The position numbers and the translations under genes were made by a program. The notes beneath the pieces were generated by a model. That model was given only the letters and a program-made list of their open reading frames with translations, searched no databases and had not been told where the DNA came from. DNA of 64,000 nucleotides from Neobacillus sp. PS3-40 (GTDB lineage: Bacteria; Bacillota; Bacilli; Bacillales; Cytobacillaceae), in the NCBI RefSeq assembly GCF_030915485.1, contig NZ_CP133266.1, positions 124,001-188,000 on the forward strand, read 5' to 3'. Shown in pieces: positions 1-9,297 of the stretch; the stretch's first letter is position 1; every line of letters begins with the position of its first letter.

Positions 1-1
1 C

Positions 2-1081
2 TCCATCATTGTAAAACAAGCAGGCGATACTGCAAGGATTTCAGATGAATTTAAACTGTCTACCAACCGGATCCGGATTGAATCAAATATGCTTCAGTTA
101 GAAGGTAGCCTTGCCCCAGATCTAGTTCCGATCGTTTATTATTACGATGATACGATGAACTGCTGTGTTATGGAAGATTTATCAGACCATACTATTTTGC
201 GAACCGCTCTATTGAATTATGAAATATTCCCGAATCTTGCTGAAGATTTAGCAACTTTTATGGCAAATACGCTCCTTTTAACTTCTGATGTTGTAATGAA
301 TCATCAGGACAAGAAAAATATGGTTAAAAACTATATAAATGCAGATCTTTGTGAAATTACCGAGGATCTTGTTTATTCTGAGCCATTTACTAATTACAAA
401 AATAGAAATGACCTATTACCGGAAAATCAAGAATGGATTGAGCAGAACATTTATGGTGACAAAAAACTACGCTTTGAGGCAGCCAAATTAAAGTTTGATT
501 TTTTAACAAATGCACAGGCCCTTTTACATGGAGATTTGCATACCGGATCAATCTTTGTCCGCGAACATTCTACAAAGGTCATTGACCCTGAGTTTGCTTT
601 TTACGGTCCGATGGGTTATGACGTTGGAAATGTGATGGCTAATTTAATTTTTGCCTGGGCACATGCAGAATTTACGTTACCATCAAGTCATAAAAAGGAT
701 TCTTATCTGCAATGGCTTGAAGGAACTTTAACAGATATAATAGATTTGTTTTCAAACAAATTTCTAACTATGTGGAAACAAAATGTAAGCGATATCATGG
801 CGAAAGAAGACGATTTTGACCGTTGGTATCTAGATTCTGTCCTGGTGGATACTTCAGGAGTTGCAGGGCTTGAGCTAATCCGCCGAATTGTTGGTCTCGC
901 AAAGGTCAAGGATATAACTTCAATCACAGACAATCAGCTCCGTGCCCAAGTTGAAAGAGTATGCTTACTAACCGCTAAAAAGTTAATCATCGAACGAACA
1001 ACCTTTAAAGTTGGTACTGATTACGTAAATACTTTAAAAAATGAAGCATTATTAGGAAAAAAGGTGATGAAAAATGACTGA
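2..1081 (+). CDS. mtnK: S-methyl-5-thioribose (or 5-deoxyribose) kinase, 5' end cut by window edge
   Basis: The reading frame is open from base 2, upstream of the first ATG at 89, so the start lies outside the window. The kinase phosphorylates methylthioribose (or 5-deoxyribose) at C1 in the cytoplasm using ATP. It shows the aminoglycoside-kinase-like fold markers HGDLHTGS (catalytic Asp) and, downstream, [17 protein letters not shown] (metal-binding Asp), both typical of MtnK. Its stop overlaps the start of mtnA by 8 bases, so the two are translationally coupled. The aldolase that follows suggests use in the DHAP-shunt or 5-deoxyribose version of the pathway (DrdK). The choice of substrate cannot be read from sequence. 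Confidence 0.93.
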   Translation, partial: SIIVKQAGDTARISDEFKLSTNRIRIESNMLQLEGSLAPDLVPIVYYYDDTMNCCVMEDLSDHTILRTALLNYEIFPNLAEDLATFMANTLLLTSDVVMNHQDKKNMVKNYINADLCEITEDLVYSEPFTNYKNRNDLLPENQEWIEQNIYGDKKLRFEAAKLKFDFLTNAQALLHGDLHTGSIFVREHSTKVIDPEFAFYGPMGYDVGNVMANLIFAWAHAEFTLPSSHKKDSYLQWLEGTLTDIIDLFSNKFLTMWKQNVSDIMAKEDDFDRWYLDSVLVDTSGVAGLELIRRIVGLAKVKDITSITDNQLRAQVERVCLLTAKKLIIERTTFKVGTDYVNTLKNEALLGKKVMKND

Positions 1082-2120
1082 ACCATTAATAACCATTAAA
1101 TGGGATAACGATTCATTAATCTTGATAGACCAAACGCTTTTGCCGAATAAAATCGTTTATGAAGATTTTCAAACTGCTGAAGGAGTTTGGGATGCGATTC
1201 GGGTAATGAAGGTCCGGGGTGCACCTGCAATTGGAGTTGCGGCAGCATATGGTGTTTATCTAGGAATTAAAAACGCATCTGCAGAGTCTATTGATCAGTT
1301 TTTGGAATATCTCGGTAAAGTTACGAGCTATTTGGCCACTTCACGTCCAACCGCTGTAAACTTATTTTGGGCACTTGAAAGAATGGAAAATACAGCAAAA
1401 GCAAATAAGCATTTACCTGTTAACCAACTAAAAGAGAGACTTCTAGAAGAAGCAATCCTCATTCACCGAGAAGATGAAGAAATTAACCGAAGAATTGGGG
1501 AAAATGCCCTTACATTATTAAAAGACGGAATGGGTTTATTAACTCATTGCAATGCTGGGGCGCTAGCAACTACAAAGTACGGGACTGCAACAGCTCCGAT
1601 GTATCTTGCAAAAGAAAAAGGGTGGGATCTAAAGATATATTCTGATGAAACCCGTCCACGGTTACAAGGCTCAACTTTAACAGCACTGGAATTGCAAAAG
1701 GCGGGCATTGATGTTACGGTCATCACTGATAATATGGCAGCAGTCGTTATGTCGCAGGGAAAAATTGATGCTGTTATTGTTGGAACTGACAGGGTTGCCG
1801 CAAATGGCGACGTTGCCAACAAAATTGGAACGTTAGGTGTGTCTATTCTGGCAAAATACTATAGTATTCCTTTCTATGTTGCGGCCCCAACTCCTACAAT
1901 CGATTTAAGGACCGAAACAGGCAAGGACATCCCGATAGAGGAACGCGATGCATCTGAAGTTATAAATCGTTTCGGCCAATTATCTGCACCAGTTGGCATA
2001 AAGGTTTATAATCCAGCATTCGATGTTACACCAAACGAAAACGTTACAGCCATTATCACTGAAATGGGGATTGTCAGGAAGCCTTATAAGGAGAATTTAG
2101 AACGATTATTTAATAAATAG
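1074..2120 (+). CDS. mtnA: S-methyl-5-thioribose-1-phosphate isomerase (MtnA/DrdI)
   Basis: This 348-residue protein is an aldose-ketose isomerase of the eIF2B-alpha-like family. It converts methylthioribose-1-phosphate (or 5-deoxyribose-1-phosphate) to the ribulose form. The catalytic cysteine is seen in [16 protein letters not shown] (C159) and the catalytic aspartate in [17 protein letters not shown] (D239), within one residue of the B. subtilis C160/D240 pair. Full family length. The ATG sits inside the end of the kinase gene, and the class II aldolase begins 54 bases after the stop. No mtnW, mtnX, mtnB or mtnD is visible downstream, so the classical methionine salvage operon is not what follows. 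Confidence 0.96.
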   Translation: MTEPLITIKWDNDSLILIDQTLLPNKIVYEDFQTAEGVWDAIRVMKVRGAPAIGVAAAYGVYLGIKNASAESIDQFLEYLGKVTSYLATSRPTAVNLFWALERMENTAKANKHLPVNQLKERLLEEAILIHREDEEINRRIGENALTLLKDGMGLLTHCNAGALATTKYGTATAPMYLAKEKGWDLKIYSDETRPRLQGSTLTALELQKAGIDVTVITDNMAAVVMSQGKIDAVIVGTDRVAANGDVANKIGTLGVSILAKYYSIPFYVAAPTPTIDLRTETGKDIPIEERDASEVINRFGQLSAPVGIKVYNPAFDVTPNENVTAIITEMGIVRKPYKENLERLFNK

Positions 2121-2174
2121 ACTTTCCAGATCAGGTTGTCCAAAAAGGATTATTTTAGAAAGAAGGATTTCAAA

Positions 2175-2816
2175 ATGCTTTTACAAGAAGAAAGAGAAAA
2201 AGTCGTAGCGTATGGAAAAAAATTAATTACAAGTGGGTTAACTAAAGGCACTGGCGGTAATATTAGTATCTTCAACCGCGACAAAGGTCTTGTTGCTATT
2301 AGTCCTAGTGGGCTGGATTATTTTGAAACCACCCCTGAGGATGTAGTCATTTTGAATTTGAATGGTGATGTTGTCGACGGAAAACGGAAAGCTTCAAGTG
2401 AAATGGCAATGCATTTGATCTTTTTTCAAAATCGAAAAGATCTTAATGCACTTGTCCATACACATTCCCCCTATGCTAAAACAATTGCTTCATTAAGATG
2501 GGAGCTTCCCGCTGTTTCCTATTTAGTTGCGTATGCTGGACCAAATGTCAGGTGTGCACCATATGAAACATTTGGAACACAGGAATTAGCAGAAGCTGCT
2601 TTTAAGGGAATGGAAGAACGCCGAGCTGTTTTACTGGCAAACCACGGCCTTATTGCTGGGGCCAACAACATTGAAACAGCATTTACGATTGCGGAAGAAA
2701 TTGAATTTTGTGCTCAGATCTACTATCAAACAAAGTGCATTGGGGAACCCGTCATTTTACCTGAAGAGGAAATGGCACTACTTGCTCAGAAATTTGAAAG
2801 TTATGGACAAAAGTAA
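2175..2816 (+). CDS. drdA: class II aldolase, probable 5-(methylthio/deoxy)ribulose-1-phosphate aldolase
   Basis: This 213-residue zinc aldolase of the fuculose/rhamnulose-phosphate aldolase family retains GTGGNIS (phosphate site), E76 and the metal-ligand histidines H95 and H97 (HTHS) and H157 (NHGL). The ATG at 2175 follows an AGAAGGAT ribosome-binding site; a TTG at 2136 is open in frame but has no such site. In Bacillus thuringiensis the same kinase-isomerase-aldolase set salvages 5-deoxyribose, yielding dihydroxyacetone phosphate and acetaldehyde. The methylthio version of the reaction is also known as the DHAP shunt. The assignment rests on gene order plus family. The protein alone could be called an L-fuculose-phosphate aldolase. 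Confidence 0.82.
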   Translation: MLLQEEREKVVAYGKKLITSGLTKGTGGNISIFNRDKGLVAISPSGLDYFETTPEDVVILNLNGDVVDGKRKASSEMAMHLIFFQNRKDLNALVHTHSPYAKTIASLRWELPAVSYLVAYAGPNVRCAPYETFGTQELAEAAFKGMEERRAVLLANHGLIAGANNIETAFTIAEEIEFCAQIYYQTKCIGEPVILPEEEMALLAQKFESYGQK

Positions 2817-2828
2817 ATATGGAATTAT

Positions 2829-2849
2829 ATGCCGCCTAATTGGGGGCAT
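2829..2849 (+). terminator. Rho-independent terminator of the mtnK-mtnA-drdA operon
   Basis: Arms ATGCCGCC and GGGGGCAT flank a 5-nt loop with one G-G mismatch and are followed by eight T residues. It lies 13 bases after the aldolase stop. Confidence 0.8.
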
Positions 2850-2900
2850 TTTTTTTGAACGAGGTAGGATGGAGCAGGTTCAACAAAAGAAGGGATATAA

Positions 2901-3260
2901 TTATGTTTTCGCTGATATATTGGAGTTTTCGCCGATATATTGAAATTTCCGCTGATATATTGAAATTTTCGCCGATATGCTGTGAGTTTTCGCTGATAAA
3001 ATTCTTTTTAGCTGAGTTAATTATGTTTTCGCTGATATATTGGAGTTTTCGCTGATATATTGAAATTTTCGCCGATATATTGAAATTTTCGCCGATATGC
3101 TGTGAGTTTTCGCTGATAAAATTCTTTTTAGCTGAGCTAATTAAGTTTTCGCTGATATATTGGAGTTTTCGCCGATATATTGAAATTTTCGCCGATATAT
3201 TGAAATTTTCGCTGATATGCTGTGAGTTTTCGCTGATAAAATCCTTTTTCGCTGATATAA
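2901..3260. repeat. three-copy 120-bp tandem repeat made of about 20-bp subunits
   Basis: Copies start at 2901, 3021 and 3141, exactly 120 bases apart. Each is built from roughly six units of about 20 bp that share the core TTTTCGCYGATATATTGRA; the last unit is diverged to GATAAAATTCTTTTTAGCTGAG. Copies differ by scattered C/T and A/G changes. Frames stay open on both strands (for example 2836-3282 on the minus strand), but this follows from the repeat composition. There is no ribosome-binding site or recognisable protein. The array fills most of the 2817-3335 gap. Confidence 0.9.
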
Positions 3261-3335
3261 ACGATTTTTGAAAGAATTTCATCCGATAATTAACCCGCTA
3301 CCGGTCTCTATTTATTTAGAAACCGGTTATTTCAC

Positions 3336-3926
3336 TCAAGCAGAATGCATGTTTGTACTTGTTAATTTTACCTTTGTTCTGACACCTGCCCAAATTGCTA
3401 TTAAAAGTCCTCCAACAACATCCGCAATTAAATCGGTCATAGTATCCGTGTTTCCCCCACCTTGTAACGTCATTCCAAAAAATTGATCACTACTGAATTC
3501 ATAGATCTCCCACATGACACCTCCAAGAGCCGCGAATGAGAGGGTAAATAGAAAGACAAACCAAGGTGAAATATCATTCCCAGCATCTCTGTGGATCAAT
3601 CGCTCATACAAGGCTATTGCTGTAAAAGCAATAATGGCGCCACTAATGAGATGCATAATGGTATCCCACCAACCAAGTCCATACCAACCTTTGATCGATC
3701 CTAAATATTGCGAGCCCACCAAGAAAATCAAATAGGACAGTACAATGGGTAAATTAAATTGGAGCTTGGTTAGAAGTGCCAATAGAAGTGGAATCGCTCC
3801 GCAAACAATACCTCCAATTGCCACCATTGATTTAAAGGATTGACCATTTATATGAAAAAAAATTGCCAAGCCTGCCATGAAAAGGACATAAACCGTACTT
3901 AATAGGATTACTAGTTTACGATTCAT
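3336..3926 (-). CDS. multi-pass membrane protein, DUF2238/YjdF-like
   Basis: This 196-residue protein has about six hydrophobic segments. The C-terminal half carries a WWDTIMHLISG motif, a WEIYEFSSDQ motif and a GNTDTMTDLIADVVGG motif, the pattern seen in YjdF-type membrane proteins of unknown function. The ATG at 3926 follows AGAGGTG at good spacing; a GTG three codons upstream is too close to that site. It is paralogous to the gene just upstream (3942-4508) with the same motif order, so the pair arose by tandem duplication. The intergenic gap is only 15 bases and they are probably cotranscribed. No function is proposed. Confidence 0.75.
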   Translation of the reverse strand: MNRKLVILLSTVYVLFMAGLAIFFHINGQSFKSMVAIGGIVCGAIPLLLALLTKLQFNLPIVLSYLIFLVGSQYLGSIKGWYGLGWWDTIMHLISGAIIAFTAIALYERLIHRDAGNDISPWFVFLFTLSFAALGGVMWEIYEFSSDQFFGMTLQGGGNTDTMTDLIADVVGGLLIAIWAGVRTKVKLTSTNMHSA

Positions 3927-3941
3927 CTTTTTCACCTCTAC

Positions 3942-4508
3942 TTAAATTTTTTGCCATTTAATACCGGAATATATGGCAACTAAAAGACCGCCAAAAAACC
4001 CAAAAAGCAGGTCCAGCATAGTATCAGTATTTCCACCCAGCTGCATGGTATGGGTAAAAAGGTGATCACCAGCAAACTCATAAATTTCCCAAAGGACACT
4101 AGCCGTTACAGAAAGCGAAAGAGTAAAGAGAAAAAGAATCCATCGGGAAAGACTTGATCGATCAGGGCAAGGAATAAAAACTTTATAAAGTACGATCCCA
4201 ATAAAACCAACTAAAATACCCTTATAGAAATGAAGGGTGGAATCCCACCATTTGAAATGCAAATAGAAGCTTGCGATAGATCCTAAAAATGTAGTACAAA
4301 ATATAAGAATATAGTAACCAAGAATAATCGAAATATTAAATGGGTTATTTTTACAAAACAACAGTATAAGTGGCAAGGCACTAACGCCAACACCACCAAG
4401 TGCAACCTGCCAACGGGAAGAATCACCTTTAATAAGATAATAGATGAATAAAGCAGTCATAAATAGTATATAAACAATACTTATAATTGTGATTAGTTTC
4501 CGTTTCAT
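3942..4508 (-). CDS. multi-pass membrane protein, DUF2238/YjdF-like, paralogue of 3336-3926
   Basis: This 188-residue integral membrane protein has an N-terminus (MKRKLITIISIVYILFM) that closely matches its downstream neighbour. It repeats the motifs KWWDSTLHFYKG, WEIYEFAGDHLF and GNTDTMLDLLFGFFGG. The conserved acidic and aromatic residues sit between predicted helices, as in the DUF2238/YjdF group. The start is supported by GGTGATGAA just before the ATG. It is first in the two-gene unit read on the minus strand. The role is unknown; the DTMxDL motif suggests a conserved polar site in the membrane. Confidence 0.75.
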   Translation of the reverse strand: MKRKLITIISIVYILFMTALFIYYLIKGDSSRWQVALGGVGVSALPLILLFCKNNPFNISIILGYYILIFCTTFLGSIASFYLHFKWWDSTLHFYKGILVGFIGIVLYKVFIPCPDRSSLSRWILFLFTLSLSVTASVLWEIYEFAGDHLFTHTMQLGGNTDTMLDLLFGFFGGLLVAIYSGIKWQKI

Positions 4509-4624
4509 TTCATCACCACATTCATTCGAGGAAATTCTAAAGAAAGAATCCTATACTTTTATCAATTATTTTGCCCACTCACGAACATCGTAAATATGTA
4601 CTCAAACATTTTACCAAATCAACT

Positions 4625-5632
4625 TTAACCACGAGCCAAGGCTTTTCGATCAGGTGCTGAGGGAGGTTTTTCTAACCATTCGTTTTCAATCATTATTTTT
4701 GCCCCATCAAGTAAATATTCTCCGACCTCTATTAGTAACCGACCATACGCACTAGCTAGGTCCTTTCTTGAAGCACCGCCAAGACTTGCACCATAAAATC
4801 CCACTCCAGAAGTATTCAATGCTGTTGTATGAAACATCATTAATTTATCAGAAAATGGAGCTTCCTTTGCATCTAATGGCATGATATCCCAACTCATTGG
4901 GGTTGCTAAATCACTTTCACTTAAAAATTTACTGAAAACAACACTATGATGCTTGGAGATTTCCGCCCCACGAACAAGAAAATGACGTACTTCCTTTGAC
5001 TGCGCCACCTGGCTAAATCCTGTTAATAAAGCACTCCCAATTGTATTCCGGTATAAATTTAAAAACAAGAACGAAATCTCAGTGCTAGTGAGTGGCCTTT
5101 GATCTCCTGTAAATCCACCTAAAAAACCCTGCTTTTGGATAAATTCTACTTGACTTGGATATGGGATAAAGGGCGAACGAATAAAAAGCCCTTTTTCTAA
5201 CATTACTGAACATGCTCGATTAAAAAGCTCATTCGAAGATTCTAAACATACCGTAAAATATTCCCTAATATCTTTCCGAGCCGTATTAGGCAATGCCAAA
5301 CTATAACTATTGAGCCCCATAGATCCTATATTTTGAATGTAATACAACATAAAAGAATCTGAAAAGAGCCTAACTGCGTTTAAATTGACATCTTATTCTG
5401 TAAAACCGATTGGGATAGGGAACTTTTCATCTCTGAATATATCTCCAATCGTTTCAATATGCTTTTTCGATAACCCCAATGCATAATCCAACACAGAACG
5501 AATATCTGGATCTTCAACATCCTTTAAAAAATAAGAAATTGTACAAATCCCTAATGTATCGTTTAAATAATTTCCCCATAAAATAGCTATTTCACTAGAA
5601 GTTAATCTTATATGATCGTGATTATTCTCCAT
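4625..5632 (-). pseudogene. DUF3231 family gene interrupted by one in-frame TAA
   Basis: The frame from ATG 5632 to 4625 (336 codons including both stops) matches DUF3231 proteins along its length, with two four-helix-like halves. An in-frame TAA at 5393-5395 (codon 80) breaks it directly after FPIPIGFTE. The coding sequence resumes without frame change as DVNLNAVRLFSDSF, the family's normal continuation. Family members usually have Glu or Asp at the broken codon, so GAA to TAA is the simplest change. The rest is undamaged, which implies a recent mutation, a sequencing error or read-through. An internal ATG at 5350 could yield a 241-residue C-terminal product. Confidence 0.85.
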
Positions 5633-5781
5633 AGAACATCCTCCAATTCAATCCATTTAGGAATAATATCCCCATGAAGGGAAAATTATATGAATAAATC
5701 ATCTCCGAAAAAATAGTTGAAAATATAAGGAGCAGAGATATCTTTTATGATGAAGAGGATTCGATATTTGAGGTGGAACAG

Positions 5782-6054
5782 ATGAATAAGCAAGATGTTT
5801 TTAAAGTATTGGTACTGATTGAATCAGTCTATCCGAAATTTAGATTAAAAAATGAAACAGTACAAATCTGGTTTGCATTTTGTGGCAATTTGGACTTTAC
5901 GCTTGTCATGAAAAAAGTATGTAATCATATTAGGACTAATCCTTATCCACCGCTAATTACGAATATCATTACTTCTTTCGATTCCGAGGAGGAATTGGTG
6001 GCTTGGGAGCGTAGGAAACTTTCATGGAAGGACGAATATAAACTTGCCAAATAA
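5782..6054 (+). CDS. G39P-like (phage helicase loader/inhibitor N-domain) protein
   Basis: This 90-residue protein reads NKQDVFKVLVLIESVYPKF, then VQIWFAFCGNLDFTLVMKKV and NPYPPLITNII. That pattern is like the helical domain of SPP1 G39P-type helicase loader/inhibitors, where a short helical bundle precedes a disordered tail. The tail here is short. The ATG at 5782 follows GAGGTGG. No phage replication genes stand beside it, so it is either a chromosomal homologue that many bacilli carry or a prophage leftover. Binding to a DnaB-type helicase is family knowledge and is untested here. Confidence 0.6.
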   Translation: MNKQDVFKVLVLIESVYPKFRLKNETVQIWFAFCGNLDFTLVMKKVCNHIRTNPYPPLITNIITSFDSEEELVAWERRKLSWKDEYKLAK

Positions 6055-6195
6055 TTTTAAAAATATCTCTAGCGTTTTATTAATAAAAGGGATATAAGAT
6101 ACAATTCGTTTCAAATAATACTGCTCGCAAACATACATACAAAGGAGTATATTGGATAAGTATGAGAGATTTTTTTAGAATTGGTGGAGGTCTTT

Positions 6196-6813
6196 ATGCA
6201 AAGGACACAAATACCTACTTACGAGCGAATTGCCATTGATTTAGCTAATCGAATATATGACGGCAAATATAAGGTAGGGGAAAAAATACACGGAAGATCT
6301 ACTTTAGCAAGTGATTACAAAGTATCTCCGGAGACTGTACGAAGAGCGATAAAAATTTTAGAAGATGTGGAGATCGTTCATTCAACAAAGGGCAGTGGGA
6401 TTGTCATTTCGTCACGAGAGAATGCTTATAAATATATTCATAGATTTTCGAATTTGGAGAGCGTTAAAGATTTAGAAAAACAAATGTACTCACTGATTGG
6501 CGAGAGAGATAAGTTAGACGATCAGCTCTTTGAAACGGTTAAAAAAATCATGGATTATTCAGTAAAACTGCGTCATACAAATCCATTGGCACCAATTGAA
6601 GTAGAGATATTTTTAGGCTGTACGCATATTGGAAAGTCTATTTCTGAAGTGAAATTTTGGCAAAATACCGGAGGAACTGTCATCGGTGTGAAAAGAAATG
6701 GCGAGATCATCATCTCTCCAGGACCATATACCCTTATTCTTGAAGGGGATGTACTCCTAATTATTGGTGATGAAGAAACATATGATAGAGTTATCCACTT
6801 TTTAGAGGATTGA
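6196..6813 (+). CDS. GntR-family regulator with C-terminal RCK_C (TrkA-C) domain, BusR-like
   Basis: This 205-residue protein has a GntR winged helix at about 1-75 (PTYERIAIDLANRI, SPETVRRAIKILED), a helical linker at about 85-125 and an RCK_C domain at about 130-205 (GPYTLILEGDVLLIIGDEE). The same architecture is found in BusR of Lactococcus and Streptococcus. There c-di-AMP binds RCK_C and the protein represses a betaine importer. The start at 6196 is fixed by GGAGGT five bases upstream. A quaternary-amine-type ABC importer lies 0.9 kb downstream on the other strand, with a strong palindrome in its promoter. A regulatory link is inferred only from this. Confidence 0.85.
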   Translation: MQRTQIPTYERIAIDLANRIYDGKYKVGEKIHGRSTLASDYKVSPETVRRAIKILEDVEIVHSTKGSGIVISSRENAYKYIHRFSNLESVKDLEKQMYSLIGERDKLDDQLFETVKKIMDYSVKLRHTNPLAPIEVEIFLGCTHIGKSISEVKFWQNTGGTVIGVKRNGEIIISPGPYTLILEGDVLLIIGDEETYDRVIHFLED

Positions 6814-6840
6814 AAGCCAGTCTGTGGTAGACTGGCTTTC
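6812..6840 (+). terminator. hairpin terminator overlapping the GntR-RCK_C stop codon
   Basis: Perfect 12-bp arms GAAAGCCAGTCT and AGACTGGCTTTC flank a 5-nt loop. The hairpin begins inside the TGA stop codon. The downstream tract is only weakly T-rich, so termination efficiency is uncertain. Confidence 0.65.
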
Positions 6841-6951
6841 AATCTGTCATAGACAAGTTTTCGCAGGAAAATAGTTATAGATAGATACGAGATTTAACCC
6901 TTTGGCAATTGAGAATACAAAAAAATGTGCAAATTAAAAGGTGATGATTTC

Positions 6952-7623
6952 ATGACGATTCGTTGGGCTGAAATTACAGTTGAACATTCCATTTTCTTAG
7001 AAAAAGTCTTTGAATTATACGATAAGACTTTTCCGTTTGAAGTTAGAGAGCCTCACGATGTATTTTTAAAAAGTTTACACTATGCAAAAACTCAGTTTCC
7101 GAATCATTTTCGGTTTTTGGTTGGAACCGAGGGGGACGAACTGGCTTCTTTTGCAACAGCTCACTATCTAGCTGACATAAATACTGGTTATATTGTGTAC
7201 ATTGCCACGAAACCCTCCTTACGCGGAAAAGGATTAGGTTCAAAAACATTGGCAAAAATCGAACAACTTTTATCCAAGGACGCCATTAAAGCAGGTAATG
7301 CGTCATTACGAGCAATTGTCCTTGAAACAGAAAAGCAGGAGTTGGCTGCTACTGAAAGGGAAAGGAAAGAATGCAAGAAAAGAACACTTTTTTTTGAAAG
7401 AAATGGGTTTCACCAATCCAGAGAAGTTTCTTACCTTCAACCACCATTACATGAAGGTGAAAATCCTGTTCCATTGAATCTTTTCATAAATAAAAAGATA
7501 GTACTGGACGAAATAAAGTTAATAATTCAATCCATTTACAAGGAAAAATATAACTTAGTTAATGGGATCGGAAAAAACGTTCTTGCGAATTGTCTGACAG
7601 CGATGGGGATCCATTTAAAATAA
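6952..7623 (+). CDS. GNAT-family N-acetyltransferase
   Basis: This 223-residue cytoplasmic acetyltransferase has motif A seen as YIATKPSLRGKGLGSKTL (acetyl-CoA pyrophosphate loop R-G-K-G-L-G) and a following FFERNGF motif. The ATG at 6952 follows AAAGGTGAT; an earlier in-frame ATG at 6925 has no site. It is longer than a minimal GNAT (about 150 residues), with a C-terminal helical extension after about residue 165. The substrate is unknown. It stands alone between the RCK_C regulator and the convergent ABC importer. Confidence 0.8.
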   Translation: MTIRWAEITVEHSIFLEKVFELYDKTFPFEVREPHDVFLKSLHYAKTQFPNHFRFLVGTEGDELASFATAHYLADINTGYIVYIATKPSLRGKGLGSKTLAKIEQLLSKDAIKAGNASLRAIVLETEKQELAATERERKECKKRTLFFERNGFHQSREVSYLQPPLHEGENPVPLNLFINKKIVLDEIKLIIQSIYKEKYNLVNGIGKNVLANCLTAMGIHLK

Positions 7624-7696
7624 TTATCAAAAGAGGGGAGATGACCGGCTTTTTTCTTTGAATTCAATAAAAAAAATTCCCTCAAAAAACAAAAAA

Positions 7697-7714
7697 ACCA
7701 GGAATCAACCTGGT
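7697..7714 (-). terminator. terminator of the ABC importer operon
   Basis: On the minus strand ACCAGG, a 6-nt loop and CCTGGT are followed by seven T residues, 8 bases after the importer stop codon. Confidence 0.85.
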
Positions 7715-7722
7715 CTATCTAA

Positions 7723-9297
7723 TTATTTACTCACTAATCCTTCTTTTTCTAAAAATTCTTTTGCAACCTTAGCAGGTGATTGCTTAAGACTGTCGACCTT
7801 ATAGTTAAGTTCGCGCATTTTCTCATCTGTCAGCTTACCTGAAAGGGAATTGAGGACTTTCTTCAATTCTGGATGCTCTTTCAACGTTTCTTTTTTGATG
7901 ATTGGAGCTGCATAATACGGTGGGAAGAATTTTTTATCATCCTTTAATACTTTTAAATGAAACTCCTGTATTAATCCGTCTGTGGAAAAGGCATCAATGA
8001 CATCACTTTTATGATTGGCAAGTGCAGTATAACGCAAGCCACCATCAATCGCTTTAACATCTTTAAAACTCAACCTATACGCTTTAGAAAGTCCGATTAA
8101 GCCGTCAGGACGATTAGGAAATTCAATCGTTGGTCCCATTATGAGCCCATCGCTAACTTTTGCAAGATCAGATATTGTCTTCAATTGATACTGTTTAGCA
8201 GTATCCTGTCTTACAGCAAGAGCGTATGTGTTATTGAATCCGATTGGTTTTAGCCATTCAATACCATACTTATCGCGAAATTCCTTTTGTACAACAGTAT
8301 AAACTTTATCTGGATTATTTTCTGGAGCTTCTTTTAAAATATTGACTAGACCTGTCCCCGTATATTCTACGTATAAATCAACGTCACCCTTTTGAAGAGC
8401 ACTAAAGGCAACCTGAGTGCCACCAAGATTTAGTTTTCGTTCTACTTGAATATCAGTCTTATTTTCTATTAAATCAGCAAGCATATTTCCTAATATTAAT
8501 TGTTCACTGAAATTTTTGGATCCAATCACAATTTTATCTTTGGCATTCGCTGTTGAAAAAAACGTTAAAGCACCAGCAGTAATAAGCAGTAGGCTGCTAA
8601 TACTAATCAACCATTTTTTTCTAGATTTCTTGTTGCTTACTTTGGAAATGGATTGGGATGTTTTTTGTTTGCTCGTATATGATAACGTTGATTCTAATTT
8701 TCCAACTACAAAATCAATGAGAAGGGCTAGGATACAAGCTGGGATAGCTCCAGCTAAAATCATATGGTTGTCGACAGTTTGTACACCTGAAAAAACAAGA
8801 TAACCGAGTCCACCGGCACCAATGAATGCAGCAATTGTCATTAATCCTACTGCTGTCACCGATGAAATTCTGATACCCGCCATAATCATCGGGAAAGCTA
8901 GTGGCAACTGAACCTTTCTCATTGTTTGGCTCTTGGTTAGGCCGATACCTTTTGCGGCTTCTAGAATGTCTGAATCAATATTCGTTAATCCTGTATATGT
9001 GTTTTTGACAATCGGAAGAAGGGAATAAAGAACGACCATGATAATTGCCGGGGTACTACCGATTCCAACGAAAGGAATAAGGAAACCAAGGAGGGCCAAG
9101 CTCGGTACGGCCTGAATGACATTTGTTGCACCGATAATTGGTTTAGAGAGCTTCGGTTCATTCGAAATGAGAATTCCAAGTGGAACACCGATAACAATGG
9201 CGACTAGAACTGATACAACACTTAAATAAATATGTTGACCTAGTAAATTAAAAATTTGATGATAGTTTGTAGTAAGATAATTCCAAAAAGCATTCAT
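7723..9297 (-). CDS. ABC importer permease fused to substrate-binding domain (OpuB/BilE/EgtU type)
   Basis: This 524-residue fusion has residues 1-210 as a six-helix permease of the OpuBB type (EAA-like loop LEAAKGIGLTKSQTMRKVQLPLAFP). A further membrane anchor lies at about 230-250. The rest is an extracellular OpuAC-fold binding domain starting KIVIGSKNFSEQLILGN. The ATG overlaps the ATPase stop by one base (TAATG) with GGAGGTGG upstream. This architecture is shared by betaine/carnitine/choline importers, Listeria BilEB and the ergothioneine importer EgtU. The ligand cannot be decided by eye; residues lining the binding cleft would separate the groups. Confidence 0.88.
   Translation of the reverse strand: MNAFWNYLTTNYHQIFNLLGQHIYLSVVSVLVAIVIGVPLGILISNEPKLSKPIIGATNVIQAVPSLALLGFLIPFVGIGSTPAIIMVVLYSLLPIVKNTYTGLTNIDSDILEAAKGIGLTKSQTMRKVQLPLAFPMIMAGIRISSVTAVGLMTIAAFIGAGGLGYLVFSGVQTVDNHMILAGAIPACILALLIDFVVGKLESTLSYTSKQKTSQSISKVSNKKSRKKWLISISSLLLITAGALTFFSTANAKDKIVIGSKNFSEQLILGNMLADLIENKTDIQVERKLNLGGTQVAFSALQKGDVDLYVEYTGTGLVNILKEAPENNPDKVYTVVQKEFRDKYGIEWLKPIGFNNTYALAVRQDTAKQYQLKTISDLAKVSDGLIMGPTIEFPNRPDGLIGLSKAYRLSFKDVKAIDGGLRYTALANHKSDVIDAFSTDGLIQEFHLKVLKDDKKFFPPYYAAPIIKKETLKEHPELKKVLNSLSGKLTDEKMRELNYKVDSLKQSPAKVAKEFLEKEGLVSK

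Noticed and set aside
2836-3282. 148-residue frame on the minus strand, and shorter plus-strand frames, over the tandem repeat
   Set aside because: They have no ribosome-binding sites and consist only of repeat translation. The openness follows from the stop-poor repeat unit.
5393-5395. Recoding at the DUF3231 stop
   Set aside because: The codon is TAA, which is not used for selenocysteine, and no read-through signal was recognised. Treated as a nonsense mutation or base error.
5782-6054. Remnant of a prophage replication module
   Set aside because: Only one G39P-like gene is present and neighbours are ordinary chromosomal genes.
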